Part shown: positions 1 through 7,518 of the stretch, one piece after another | How positions within the stretch are numbered: position 1 is the first letter of the stretch | How the letters are laid out: every line of letters begins with the position of its first letter | Source of the DNA: an uncultured Collinsella sp. | GTDB lineage: Bacteria > Actinomycetota > Coriobacteriia > Coriobacteriales > Coriobacteriaceae | NCBI GenBank assembly: GCA_958415525.1 | Contig: CATYZE010000002.1 | Coordinates: 62,001-126,000 of the forward strand | Direction of reading: 5' to 3' | Length of the DNA: 64,000 nucleotides | The notes under the pieces: generated by a model | What the model saw: the letters and a program-made list of their open reading frames with translations, nothing else | Databases searched by the model: none | Told to the model about the DNA's origin: nothing | Translations under genes and position numbers: made by a program

Positions 1-378
1 AGCACGCTTGACGAGCACTCTTCCATCTTGATGATTGTGTGCTGCGTCGCGTTTATGTCGTGCGGCACGTCGATCTTCCAGAGTCCCAATAATTCGCTGT
101 ATATGGGTTCGGCTCCGCGTGAGGCGCTTGGCTTTGCGGGCAGCTTGAGCAGCTTGGCGCGCTATGCGGGCATAGCGCTGGGTATTACGGCGGCGTCGCG
201 CATCCTGTATGGACAGACGAGCGCGGCGATGGGCAAGACGGTCACGAGCTATGTGGCGGGTCGTCCGGACGTGTTCCTCTTTGGCTTCCGTTTGGTATTC
301 TACGTGCTGATGGCCGTTGCTACCGTGGGCTTTGCGCTCACATTGGTACGTTTGGTGAGGACGCGCATCCGGCATTAG
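1..378 (+). CDS. MFS drug/solute exporter, C-terminal fragment
   Basis: The reading frame is open from the first base, so the gene begins outside the window and only the last 125 codons are seen. The fragment contains two hydrophobic spans (around MIVCCVAFMSCGTSIF and FRLVFYVLMAVATVGFALTL) that look like the last transmembrane helices of a 12-14 helix transporter. The stretch SPNNSLYMGSAP followed by a Gly/Ala-rich helix resembles the second half of DHA2-type (EmrB/QacA) multidrug exporters, where this segment lies in the late helices. It ends in a short basic tail (RLVRTRIRH), as expected on the cytoplasmic side. The substrate cannot be told from this fragment. No terminator hairpin is obvious directly after the stop. 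Confidence 0.7.
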   Translation, partial: STLDEHSSILMIVCCVAFMSCGTSIFQSPNNSLYMGSAPREALGFAGSLSSLARYAGIALGITAASRILYGQTSAAMGKTVTSYVAGRPDVFLFGFRLVFYVLMAVATVGFALTLVRLVRTRIRH

Positions 379-408
379 CGTGTTCGCGAGTCGCCTGCCA
401 AGAATCAC

Positions 409-544
409 GCCCATCTACTACGTTTAACTGTGCACCTCAAACCATGACGCATTCGCTAAAAACAAAAGCGCAGGTAGAGACCCTGCCGGTTTTTGAGAAT
501 CAGGGGTATGGACAGGGGTGTCAGGTTAAACGTAGTAAATGGGC
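409..544. repeat. Intergenic inverted-repeat element, copy A
   Basis: A 136 bp intergenic segment is bounded by 20 bp inverted ends (409-428 and 525-544) that match at 19 of 20 positions; the core is CTACTACGTTTAAC. A related element lies at 31084-31239, and both copies are followed by nearly the same flank, which reads ATTTCGTG then GCGA or ACGA. The rest of the 379-755 gap holds nothing I can support as a gene: an open frame at 444-662 runs straight through the repeat and lacks a ribosome binding site. The element may be a non-autonomous mobile repeat (MITE-like) or a conserved RNA hairpin; the sequence alone does not decide. Confidence 0.55.
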
Positions 545-755
545 CTATTTCGTGGCGAGCATCCTCCGCAAATCCGTGGGGAACGAAGGAAAAGGGCTCA
601 TAAAGGTAGTCAAAAGAGCCCCGTCCCAAATTGACTGGTCTTGCGGCTTTATGGTGCGATAGGGCTTGTGGGGCGGGCGGGGGTCGGTCCGTGGTAGACT
701 ATCGTGCAACGTTTGTTCATCGCGCGGAATCATTGCCGCGAGAAAGGGTTGCGCT

Positions 756-1334
756 ATGCAGGAGCTTGAGGATCGTATTCGCCGTGACGGCATCGTAAAG
801 GCCGGTAACGTCCTTAAGGTTGATGCCTTCCTCAACCACCAGTGCGATGTTGAGCTGTTCGACCACATGGGCGCCGAGTGGGCCCGTCTGTTCGAGGGCG
901 TCGAGATCAACAAGATCCTGACGATTGAGGCTTCGGGCATTGGTATGGCCTGTATCGCGGCTCAGCATTTTGGCGGCGTGCCGGTTGTCTTTGCCAAGAA
1001 GGCCCAGTCCATCAACCTTGACGGCGAGCAGTATGCCACGACTATCTACTCCTTTACCAAGCAAAAGGAGTATCCGGTTATCGTGGGTAAGCGCTTCCTG
1101 TCCGAGGGCGACAAGGTCCTGATCATCGACGACTTCCTGGCCAACGGTTGCGCGCTCGAGGGTCTTATCAAGATCTGCGAGGCTGCGGGCGCCGAGGTTT
1201 CCGGTATTGGTATTGCCGTGGAGAAGGGCTTCCAGGGCGGCGGCGACAAGCTCCGCGAGCGCGGTTTCCGCGTTGAGAGTCTGGCCCGTATCGCCGATAT
1301 GGACTGCGAGAACGGCGAGATCACCTTCGCCTAG
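756..1334 (+). CDS. xpt: Xanthine phosphoribosyltransferase
   Basis: Converts xanthine plus PRPP to XMP in purine salvage; cytoplasmic. The 192-residue product has the family's usual length and its PRPP-binding motif, LIIDDFLANGCA, near residues 121-132. The N-terminus (MQELEDRIRRDGIVKAGNVLKVDAFLNHQ) is typical of Xpt. The frame is open further upstream, but the ATG at 756 is chosen because it gives this family-like N-terminus; the Shine-Dalgarno sequence is weak (AGAAAGGG). No purine riboswitch could be recognised in the 90 bases before the start. A strong hairpin terminator follows. Hypoxanthine/guanine-type enzymes share the fold, but the N-terminal part favours Xpt. Confidence 0.9.
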   Translation: MQELEDRIRRDGIVKAGNVLKVDAFLNHQCDVELFDHMGAEWARLFEGVEINKILTIEASGIGMACIAAQHFGGVPVVFAKKAQSINLDGEQYATTIYSFTKQKEYPVIVGKRFLSEGDKVLIIDDFLANGCALEGLIKICEAAGAEVSGIGIAVEKGFQGGGDKLRERGFRVESLARIADMDCENGEITFA

Positions 1335-1361
1335 GCGCGCGGCACATACGATTTGCATGCG

Positions 1362-1398
1362 ATGTGACAAAGGGACGGTCCCTTTGTCACATTTTTTG
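1362..1398 (+). terminator. Intrinsic terminator after xpt
   Basis: A perfect 15 bp inverted repeat (1362-1376 with 1378-1392, core TGTGACAAAGGGAC) is followed by a run of six T. It sits between the xpt stop and the ribosome binding site of the next gene, so the following gene must have its own promoter or rely on read-through. Confidence 0.8.
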
Positions 1399-1417
1399 TT
1401 TGAGAGGAGGTGTTGGT

Positions 1418-1798
1418 ATGGAAGAGAACAAGATGGGATGGCGCGAGTATGCGCGCTATGCCGAGATGTCGGCCGAGGAGCTGGCGCGCGACTGCGAGGT
1501 GCAGGTGTTTCGCGCGACGGGTCCGGGCGGTCAGGGCGTGAATACGACGGACTCTGCCGTGCGCATGAAGCATGTGCCTACGGGGATAGTCGTGACGGCG
1601 CGAGAGAGCCGTAGCCAGTTTCAGAATCGTGCGAGCTGCCTGCGCAAGCTGAAGGCCGAGCTCGAGCGTCGCGGCCGTCCGCCGCGCCGTCGCGTCAAGA
1701 CCAAGGTGCCCCAACGCTCGCGCCAGCGCAGACTCAACGACAAGCACTTCAACGCCATCAAAAAGGCCAACCGCCGCAAGCCGGGCAGCGAAGATTGA
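1418..1798 (+). CDS. GGQ-domain peptide-release-factor-like protein
   Basis: A 126-residue protein carrying the GGQ motif (GPGGQGVN, GGQ at residues 37-39) of class I release factors, followed by the usual Ser/Arg-rich helix and a strongly basic C-terminal tail. It lacks the codon-recognition domains of RF1/RF2. This architecture matches stand-alone RF-1-domain proteins such as ArfB/YaeJ and the RF-H-like group, which hydrolyse peptidyl-tRNA on stalled ribosomes. The basic tail, as in ArfB, would occupy the empty mRNA channel. The start at 1418 has an excellent ribosome binding site (GAGAGGAGG, 7 bases upstream). A role in ribosome rescue is inferred from the family, not shown here. Confidence 0.8.
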   Translation: MEENKMGWREYARYAEMSAEELARDCEVQVFRATGPGGQGVNTTDSAVRMKHVPTGIVVTARESRSQFQNRASCLRKLKAELERRGRPPRRRVKTKVPQRSRQRRLNDKHFNAIKKANRRKPGSED

Positions 1799-1799
1799 T

Positions 1800-1884
1800 C
1801 CCCTTCTAAGTTGCGGTGAAATAGGGACTGTTTGGGCTGTCAAAGCCGCAAAACAGTCCCTATTTCACCGCAACTTAGAAGGGG
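1800..1884. repeat. Long palindromic repeat, AAGTTGCGGTGAAATA family, copy 1
   Basis: Two 34 bp arms (1800-1833 and 1851-1884) are perfectly complementary and separated by 17 bases that contain a small GGCT/AGCC stem of their own. It fills the whole gap between two convergent genes and abuts both stops, so it may act as a two-way terminator, although no T-run is present. Related copies occur at 56792-56862 (complete) and around 30926-31370 (broken up), so this is a dispersed family rather than a chance hairpin. Confidence 0.8.
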
Positions 1885-2847
1885 CTAGCGGGTGGGGCGC
1901 CAGACCTCGAGGGCGCTGGCGAGGATGTCGACCTCGATGCGGGAGGCGACGATGGCTTCGCCGTCGGCTTGGATGGGGTAGTTGGGCTCCTCGAAGGTGA
2001 GTTCGGCATGGCGGCAGCGGCGCATGCGCACTGGCGGAAGCTTGGTGTGGTGGCCATCCTTGGCCGAAAGGAACATGGGCAGCGCAACTGCACGTGGTAC
2101 GGGGCCGCAGGCGTAGCAAACGTTGAGCACGCCGTCGCAGGGGTCGGCATCGGGGCAGATACGATAGCCCGAGCCATAGGTGGGGCCCAGCTGGATGGCC
2201 ATGATGATTGCCCGCACGCGCTCGGCTGGCGCGCCATCAAAGCTCGCCGTCATGGGGAAGTTTCGATAGCGCAGGCCAAACTGCTCAAGTCCCGAGAGGG
2301 TGTAGAGCGGAGCGCCGGCGAGTCCCGTCTTTTTGCGCAGGTCGGTGGTGCCTAGGCCGATGGCGGCATCAATGCCGACCGAAAGCGTTTGGTCGTAATA
2401 CTCGACTGCCGCCTCACCACTGCCGCTTGCGGGGTTCCACGAGAGAATGCGCCCGATGTCCTGACGCCGCAGCTCGCAGGTAAGCAGCGTACCAAAATCC
2501 TTGCCGGAGAAATCGTCGATACCGAGGGTCTGGGCAAAATCGTTGCCGGAGCCCACGGGCAGGACGGCAAGCGCCGGTCGGACCGCCTCTTCTTGCGCCA
2601 TCAAGCCATTGACGACCTCGTGAATCACGCCGTCGCCGCCGAGGGCAATAACGGTGCGGTAGCTTTGAGCTTGGGCGGCGAGCTCCTTTGCATGGCCCAT
2701 ACGCTCGGTCAGCACCAGGTCAAATTGGGATGAGCGCGCGGTCATGTCCAAAAAGCGCTGCAGGCGCTCGGCCACTTCGCGTGCCGCGCCCGACTGGGCG
2801 GCGGGGTTGGCGATGATCAGCGTACGGCCAAAATCAGTTGCGTGCAT
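1885..2847 (-). CDS. Diacylglycerol/lipid kinase family protein (YegS/DagK-like)
   Basis: A 320-residue soluble lipid kinase. The DAG-kinase catalytic domain is at the N-terminus, with LIIANPAAQSG at residues 10-20, the nucleotide-binding GGDG at 70-73 and VGSGNDFA at 98-105. The C-terminal beta-rich domain ends with the family hallmark QADGE. Members phosphorylate diacylglycerol or related lipids, recycling diacylglycerol released during envelope polymer synthesis; the true substrate cannot be told. It is 86 bases downstream of the ClC gene on the same strand and may be co-transcribed with it. Length is normal for the family. Confidence 0.85.
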   Translation of the reverse strand: MHATDFGRTLIIANPAAQSGAAREVAERLQRFLDMTARSSQFDLVLTERMGHAKELAAQAQSYRTVIALGGDGVIHEVVNGLMAQEEAVRPALAVLPVGSGNDFAQTLGIDDFSGKDFGTLLTCELRRQDIGRILSWNPASGSGEAAVEYYDQTLSVGIDAAIGLGTTDLRKKTGLAGAPLYTLSGLEQFGLRYRNFPMTASFDGAPAERVRAIIMAIQLGPTYGSGYRICPDADPCDGVLNVCYACGPVPRAVALPMFLSAKDGHHTKLPPVRMRRCRHAELTFEEPNYPIQADGEAIVASRIEVDILASALEVWRPTR

Positions 2848-2933
2848 GGGGCGACTCCCGGCGTATGGTATGACGGTGCGGTCGCGCTCGGGCTACGTTG
2901 CCCCGATTGTGGCTGCACGGCGAATACTTACGT

Positions 2934-4355
2934 CTACTCTATCAGGTCGTTGTGGCGCTCGATAGCCTCTGCCACCGTACCGCCCTCGTCCACAATGAGC
3001 GAACGGCGTTTGGGCGAGATAATGCGCTGCGCGGGATAAACGCCGCGGTGGCCGCCGGCAAGATAGCTGATAAACGCAACGATGACAAAGAACCCGGCTG
3101 CTGTGCCGTGGAACAGGTCGATGGCCATCATGCAGGTGGTGATGGGCACGTTAAGGCCGGCACAGAACACGCCGAGCATGCCGAGGGCCGCCAGAAAGCT
3201 AGGGTCGATGCCGGCGAGGCAGCCGATCCAGCCGCCGAGTGCCGCTCCAATGCCAAACAGGGGCGTGACCTCGCCGCCTTGGAAGCCGGCGCCCAGAGTG
3301 AGCGCCGTCACGACGAGCTTGATCGCGGCATCGGCGAGGGTCGTGTTACCGGCAAATCCGGCGCCCGAGAGCCAGGTGGCAAGACCGGCGTAGTCCCAGG
3401 CGTTGAGGAGGGCGTAGACAGCGAGCACTACGAGTGCACCCACGAGGGCGCGAACAAGATAGTTGGTGATAAAGCGACCGTACAGGGTTTTGACGGTGCG
3501 AACCGACCAGGCAAAGAGGCGTGCCGTCAGGCCAAAGATAATGGCACTGGCAACGACGATGGCGACCGTTCGGGGTGTCATATCGGGGACGCTGGCGATG
3601 ACGTTCGCCTCATACTCGGTGCCCAGGGCAAGCGACGTAAAGTAGCCGGTAAACGAGGCGACGAGGCAGTAGATGCCGGCGGTGTAGTCGATCTTGCCGA
3701 TAAAGCACATTTCCATGCCAAAGAAGGCACCGGCGAGGGGCGAGCCGAACACGGCGCCAAAGGCCGACGAGATGCCGGCGAGCATGAGGTCGTGGTGGTC
3801 GTGCTTTTTGAGATGGGCGAGGTTTGAGATGTTGCTGGCGATGGTGCCGCCGATCTGCACCGCAGCGCCCTCGCGTCCTGCCGAGCCGCCTGTCAGGTGC
3901 GTAAGCGTGGAGCAGACAAAGGTGAGGACGGCCATGCGGGCATGGATGAGGCGGGTTCCCAGAGCGGAGTCGATGACCAGGTTGTTACCGCGTTTGGCGG
4001 CAAGGCCGTGGTTTTTGTACACCCATGCGGTGGCGACACCCACGGCGGGGAGCAGGGCGTAGACCCACGCATGGTGCTCGCGATAGTCGGTCGCGATGTT
4101 CAGCGAGGCTAAAAATGCCCAGGCGGCAACACCCATGGCGAGCGAGACGATCACGACGAGCACGAGCAGCTTGGCGCTCGCGAGCAGATTGCGGGCGTTA
4201 CGGCGCGTGTCGGCGGCCAAGAGATGCTCAGAGCGGGTGAGCTGATGCCTGCCGGCCATGATGACGTCATTCAGGGAGAAGAAGCCTCCCTCATCGAGCG
4301 GCAGGGAATTGTCTTGCTCTTCGCTTTCGCTGTCTGATGTGTCGGTAAAAGCCAT
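2934..4355 (-). CDS. ClC-family chloride channel/transporter
   Basis: A 473-residue integral membrane protein with many hydrophobic helices. It carries the ClC selectivity-filter signature GSAGREGA at residues 157-164, in which the Glu corresponds to the gating glutamate of ClC-ec1, although the following residue is Ala rather than the usual Pro. A second conserved stretch, GAGFQGGEVTPLFGIGA, contains the GGEVTPLF-type motif seen in the fluoride-insensitive ClC branch. No CBS domain follows. With the gating Glu present, an H+/Cl- exchanger is more likely than a pure channel, but this is inference. A TATAAT on the minus strand (4386-4391) precedes the start by about 30 bases. Confidence 0.88.
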   Translation of the reverse strand: MAFTDTSDSESEEQDNSLPLDEGGFFSLNDVIMAGRHQLTRSEHLLAADTRRNARNLLASAKLLVLVVIVSLAMGVAAWAFLASLNIATDYREHHAWVYALLPAVGVATAWVYKNHGLAAKRGNNLVIDSALGTRLIHARMAVLTFVCSTLTHLTGGSAGREGAAVQIGGTIASNISNLAHLKKHDHHDLMLAGISSAFGAVFGSPLAGAFFGMEMCFIGKIDYTAGIYCLVASFTGYFTSLALGTEYEANVIASVPDMTPRTVAIVVASAIIFGLTARLFAWSVRTVKTLYGRFITNYLVRALVGALVVLAVYALLNAWDYAGLATWLSGAGFAGNTTLADAAIKLVVTALTLGAGFQGGEVTPLFGIGAALGGWIGCLAGIDPSFLAALGMLGVFCAGLNVPITTCMMAIDLFHGTAAGFFVIVAFISYLAGGHRGVYPAQRIISPKRRSLIVDEGGTVAEAIERHNDLIE

Positions 4356-4567
4356 GGTGTCCTCTTCTTTGGTTACAACGCAAGCATTATAGAGCGTGAC
4401 AAACGCGTCAAGCCGGTGGGTTGGTTTCGGTTCTGTTTCGTGCCCTGTAACCGACAGGTGTATTCGCGAGTGCAGACCGTCTCGCGGTCGAGCGACGGGG
4501 GATTATACTGAATAAAACATAAAGAATCGGCGCCCTTGTTACGCGCCGCGATCTGTAAGAGGTGCAT

Positions 4568-5830
4568 ATGGCAGAGAAGCTCATTCCGTTGGAGGACGCG
4601 CAGGCAATTGTCTTGTCACATGTGAGTCCGACCGGGGTTGTCGAGATTCCCGTATGGCAGGCGGCCGGCCTTCCCTTGGCCGAGGAAGCCGTGGCCGATA
4701 TCGACATCTCGCCATTTGCCAACAGCGCCATGGACGGTTATGCCGTGCGCACCGTCGACCTTGGTGCGGCCACCGGCGATACTCCGGTGACGCTTTCCGT
4801 TGTTGGCCACGAGGCGGCGGGTCATGTGTTTGAGGGTACGATCGGCGCGGGCGAGACGGTCCGCATTATGACGGGCGCGCCGGTGCCAGAGGGCGCCGAT
4901 GCCGTGGTGAAGTACGAGATCGTCGACGTGCTCGACGGCGACGGCAATGAGGGTTCGCACGTCCGCTTCTCGGCGCCGGCTAAGGTGGGGGAGAACGTTC
5001 GCTCTGCTGCCGAAGAAGCCCATGCCGGCGACGTCGTGATGCGTGCCGGTGAGGTTGTGGCGCCGGCTGGTGCGGGCCTGCTGGCAAGCGCCGGATACGC
5101 GAGCGTGAAGGTGCACGCCGCACCGCGCGTGGGCATCATCTCGCTGGGCACGGAGCTGGTTGCTCCAAGTGAGCTTCCGGCGCGTGGCCAGATTCGCGAT
5201 TCCAACTCCTCGGCGTTGATGGCCGAGGCACTCGATGCCGGTGCCGAGCCTGTCTTCTATGGCATTGCGCCCGACGACGAGCAGGCGATATCCGAACTCG
5301 TGCATCGTGCCGTACGGGAGTGCGACTTTGTCATTACGAGCGGCGGGGCCTCGGCGGGCGACTACGACTACGTGACGGCGCTGGTCCAGCGCGAGGGCGA
5401 GGTCCTGTTCGATCGCATCTCGATGCGTCCCGGCAAGGCCATCACGTTTGGACTGCTCGGCGGCAAACCGTACCTGGGGCTTTCGGGTAATCCGGCGGCG
5501 GCCTACGTGGGCTTTGAGGTGCTCGCGCGCCCGGCAATTCGCAAGATGCGCGGCTTTGCCGAGGGGGCGCGTCCTGTGCAACAGGCAATGCTGACACACG
5601 GAGTGAAGAAGCGCCAGGACCGTCGATTCTATGACCGCGCCACGGTTGCGCGCGATGCCCAGACCGGCGAGCTTATGGTGACTGAGGCCAAGAGCCAGAA
5701 TTCGGCGCTGCTTGGCACGATGCAGCGCGCGAATTGTCTGCTGCGCATTAACGAGGGCCCGTGCGAGCTCGAGCCGGGCGATGTCGTGGATGTCGTCCGC
5801 GTCGACTTGCCCGAGGGCACCGTGCTTTAG
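4568..5830 (+). CDS. moeA: Molybdopterin molybdotransferase MoeA
   Basis: Inserts molybdate into adenylated molybdopterin, the last step common to all molybdenum cofactors. The 420-residue product shows the expected order: N-terminal domain with FANSAMDGYAVR, the MoCF-biosynthesis domain with SLGTELV, GQIRDSNS and SGGASAGDYD, and a C-terminal beta domain. A GTG at 4562 is in frame, but the ATG at 4568 is better placed after AAGAGG. A TATACT box at 4504-4509 is the likely -10 of a promoter diverging from the ClC gene. It is followed 10 bases later by mogA, so the two are co-expressed. Confidence 0.92.
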   Translation: MAEKLIPLEDAQAIVLSHVSPTGVVEIPVWQAAGLPLAEEAVADIDISPFANSAMDGYAVRTVDLGAATGDTPVTLSVVGHEAAGHVFEGTIGAGETVRIMTGAPVPEGADAVVKYEIVDVLDGDGNEGSHVRFSAPAKVGENVRSAAEEAHAGDVVMRAGEVVAPAGAGLLASAGYASVKVHAAPRVGIISLGTELVAPSELPARGQIRDSNSSALMAEALDAGAEPVFYGIAPDDEQAISELVHRAVRECDFVITSGGASAGDYDYVTALVQREGEVLFDRISMRPGKAITFGLLGGKPYLGLSGNPAAAYVGFEVLARPAIRKMRGFAEGARPVQQAMLTHGVKKRQDRRFYDRATVARDAQTGELMVTEAKSQNSALLGTMQRANCLLRINEGPCELEPGDVVDVVRVDLPEGTVL

Positions 5831-5840
5831 GAGGAGCGCT

Positions 5841-6320
5841 ATGGAGTTGAAGATTTCGATCGTGACGTGTTCGGATACGCGCGATCTTGCCCAGGATGAG
5901 GCCGGAGCCGCGCTCGAGGAACTCATTGCGGCTCAGGGCTGGACGGTAGCCTCGCACGTGGTTGTGCGCGACGACGTCGGCGAGATTGGCGCCGCTATCG
6001 TGGATGCTGCCGATGAGCGCCATGCCCATGTTGTGCTTACCTGCGGCGGCACGGGACTTTCGATGCGCGACGTGACGCCCGAGGCGACGCGTGCCGTCTG
6101 CGACCGCGATGTGCCGGGCATTGCCGAGGCGATTCGCGCGTACTCGATGACCAAGACGCGCCGCGCGATGCTGTCGCGCGCCGTGTGCATGCAACGCGGT
6201 CATACACTTGTCGTAAACTTTCCCGGATCCACCAAGGCAGCCCGCGAAAGCTGGGAGGCGATTGCCGACCAGCTGGAGCACGCGGCACAGATGACGGCGG
6301 GCGGCGGACACGCCAAATAA
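5841..6320 (+). CDS. mogA: Molybdopterin adenylyltransferase (MogA/MoaB family)
   Basis: Adenylates molybdopterin so that MoeA can load molybdate. The 159-residue protein carries the family signature TCGGTGLSMRDVTPEAT and later NFPGS. The start at 5841 follows a strong AGGAGG 5 bases upstream, giving a normal N-terminus (MELKISIVTCSDTRD). MogA and MoaB cannot be separated with confidence, but the DVTPEAT motif and the moeA neighbour favour MogA function. Ends in an intrinsic terminator. Confidence 0.9.
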   Translation: MELKISIVTCSDTRDLAQDEAGAALEELIAAQGWTVASHVVVRDDVGEIGAAIVDAADERHAHVVLTCGGTGLSMRDVTPEATRAVCDRDVPGIAEAIRAYSMTKTRRAMLSRAVCMQRGHTLVVNFPGSTKAARESWEAIADQLEHAAQMTAGGGHAK

Positions 6321-6333
6321 GTGTTTCACCTGC

Positions 6334-6367
6334 GGCGGAGTGACCCGAACGGTTGCTCCGCCTTTTT
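6334..6367 (+). terminator. Intrinsic terminator after mogA
   Basis: GGCGGAG (6334-6340) pairs with CTCCGCC (6356-6362), followed by five T. It closes the moeA-mogA unit. Confidence 0.8.
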
Positions 6368-6412
6368 GCTTGATGCCGAGGTGAAGTCGATGCGTGTCGT
6401 AATCTGAAAATA

Positions 6413-6465
6413 TATTCTCATGGGAGAATAATTTCTCACTGCCATTATTCGCGCTGAAGTATAAT
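6413..6465 (+). promoter_or_regulatory. modA promoter region with palindromic operator candidate
   Basis: A perfect TATAAT lies at 6460-6465. About 30 bases upstream is a perfect inverted repeat, TATTCTC-ATGG-GAGAATA (6413-6430), where a regulator dimer could bind next to the RNA polymerase site. The region is strikingly AT-rich compared with its surroundings. A molybdate-responsive (ModE-type) regulator would be the obvious candidate, but the palindrome does not clearly match a ModE site I know. The -35 is weak. Confidence 0.5.
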
Positions 6466-6525
6466 CTTATTACAGAATAAAGCCTGCGGTGGGGTGCCCA
6501 GGCACAAGGTCCGAAAGGGTTCAAT

Positions 6526-7401
6526 ATGTTCGATATGGTTTCTCGCCGCGGTTTCGTTTCGCTTTTTGCCGCTGCTGCCGCCGGCCTTGGCCTTGCTGGC
6601 TGCTCGGGTAACAAGGAGTCCGAGTCTGCTGGTTCCGATGCCGGCTCCGTCAAGTCTTCCTCTAAGAAGAAGGCTGTCGAGCTGCAGGTCTTTGCCGCCA
6701 ACTCGCTCGAGAAGGCCCTGCCCGAGGTTCAGGAGTTCTACACCGAGCAGACCGGCACCACGTTTGCCGACACGCAGTTTAAGGCGTCTGGCGACCTCGT
6801 CGAGCAGATGCGCGCCGGTGCCACGGTCGACGTGCTCATCACCGCTTCCAAGGGCACCATGGATGACGCTGAGACCGCCGAGCTCGTCGACGCCGGCACC
6901 CGTGAGGACATGTTCGTCAACGACCTCGTGATCATCCGCGCCGAGGGCTCCGACACCAAGGTTGAGGCCATCGCCGACGTCGCGAATCTGGACGGCAAGA
7001 TCGCCATCGGCGACGCCAAGACCGTCCCCGCCGGCAAGTACGCCAACCAGGCCCTGGCCTCCGTGGGCCTCTACACCGGTACCGAGGGCGACGACGGTGA
7101 GTATGTGCCCGAGATCGCCGACAAGGTGGCCCTGGCCGACAAGGTCGGCACCGCTGCGTCTTACGTCTCTACAGGCGACTGCGTGACCGGTTTTGTCTAC
7201 AGCTCCGATATCTTCCGCTACGACGGCATCGAGGAAGCCTTCGTGTGCCCCGAGGATTCGCACAAACCCATCGTGTACCCGGGTGCCGTTGCCGAGAGCT
7301 CCGAGCACGCCGACGAGGCCAAGGCGTTCATCGACTTCTGTCTGACCAACAAGAAGGCTCAGAAGATTTGGGCTAAGTACGGCTTTGAGCTTTCCGAGTA
7401 G
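6526..7401 (+). CDS. modA: Molybdate ABC transporter, substrate-binding lipoprotein
   Basis: Captures molybdate (or tungstate) outside the membrane and hands it to ModB. The N-terminus is a lipoprotein signal with lipobox LAGC, predicted lipidated Cys26; an SRRGF motif before it resembles a twin-arginine signal. The mature part has the ModA fold signatures: VFAANSLEKALPEV, FKASGDLVEQMRAGATVDVLI, and PGAV plus FIDFCLTNKKAQKIWAKYGF near the end. Length 291 residues is usual. A second in-frame ATG at 6535 (MVSRRGF) is an alternative start. Followed by a terminator and then modB, suggesting ModA is made in excess over ModBC. Confidence 0.92.
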   Translation: MFDMVSRRGFVSLFAAAAAGLGLAGCSGNKESESAGSDAGSVKSSSKKKAVELQVFAANSLEKALPEVQEFYTEQTGTTFADTQFKASGDLVEQMRAGATVDVLITASKGTMDDAETAELVDAGTREDMFVNDLVIIRAEGSDTKVEAIADVANLDGKIAIGDAKTVPAGKYANQALASVGLYTGTEGDDGEYVPEIADKVALADKVGTAASYVSTGDCVTGFVYSSDIFRYDGIEEAFVCPEDSHKPIVYPGAVAESSEHADEAKAFIDFCLTNKKAQKIWAKYGFELSE

Positions 7402-7433
7402 TGCGAAAGAGCGCTGCATAACGATATGCTTGA

Positions 7434-7466
7434 GGGCGGGCGTTCTTGCGATCGCCCGCCCTTTTT
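7434..7466 (+). terminator. Terminator/attenuator between modA and modB
   Basis: GGGCGGGCG (7434-7442) pairs with CGCCCGCCC (7453-7461), then five T. Partial read-through would give more ModA than ModBC. Confidence 0.8.
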
Positions 7467-7518
7467 AGATTGAAGCGGCGTGCCCGCGCGTCGTTACCCT
7501 TTATTTGAGGAGTCGCCC

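Noticed and set aside
444..662. 72-codon forward frame after the MFS fragment
   Set aside because: It crosses an inverted-repeat element, lacks a ribosome binding site and resembles no protein.
666..755. Purine riboswitch ahead of xpt
   Set aside because: Looked for the conserved loop-loop core of purine riboswitches because xpt often has one; no matching stems were found.
2898..3827. 309-codon plus-strand frame opposite the ClC gene
   Set aside because: Charged Gly/Ala/Asp/Lys/His composition is the antisense of membrane helices; no ribosome site.
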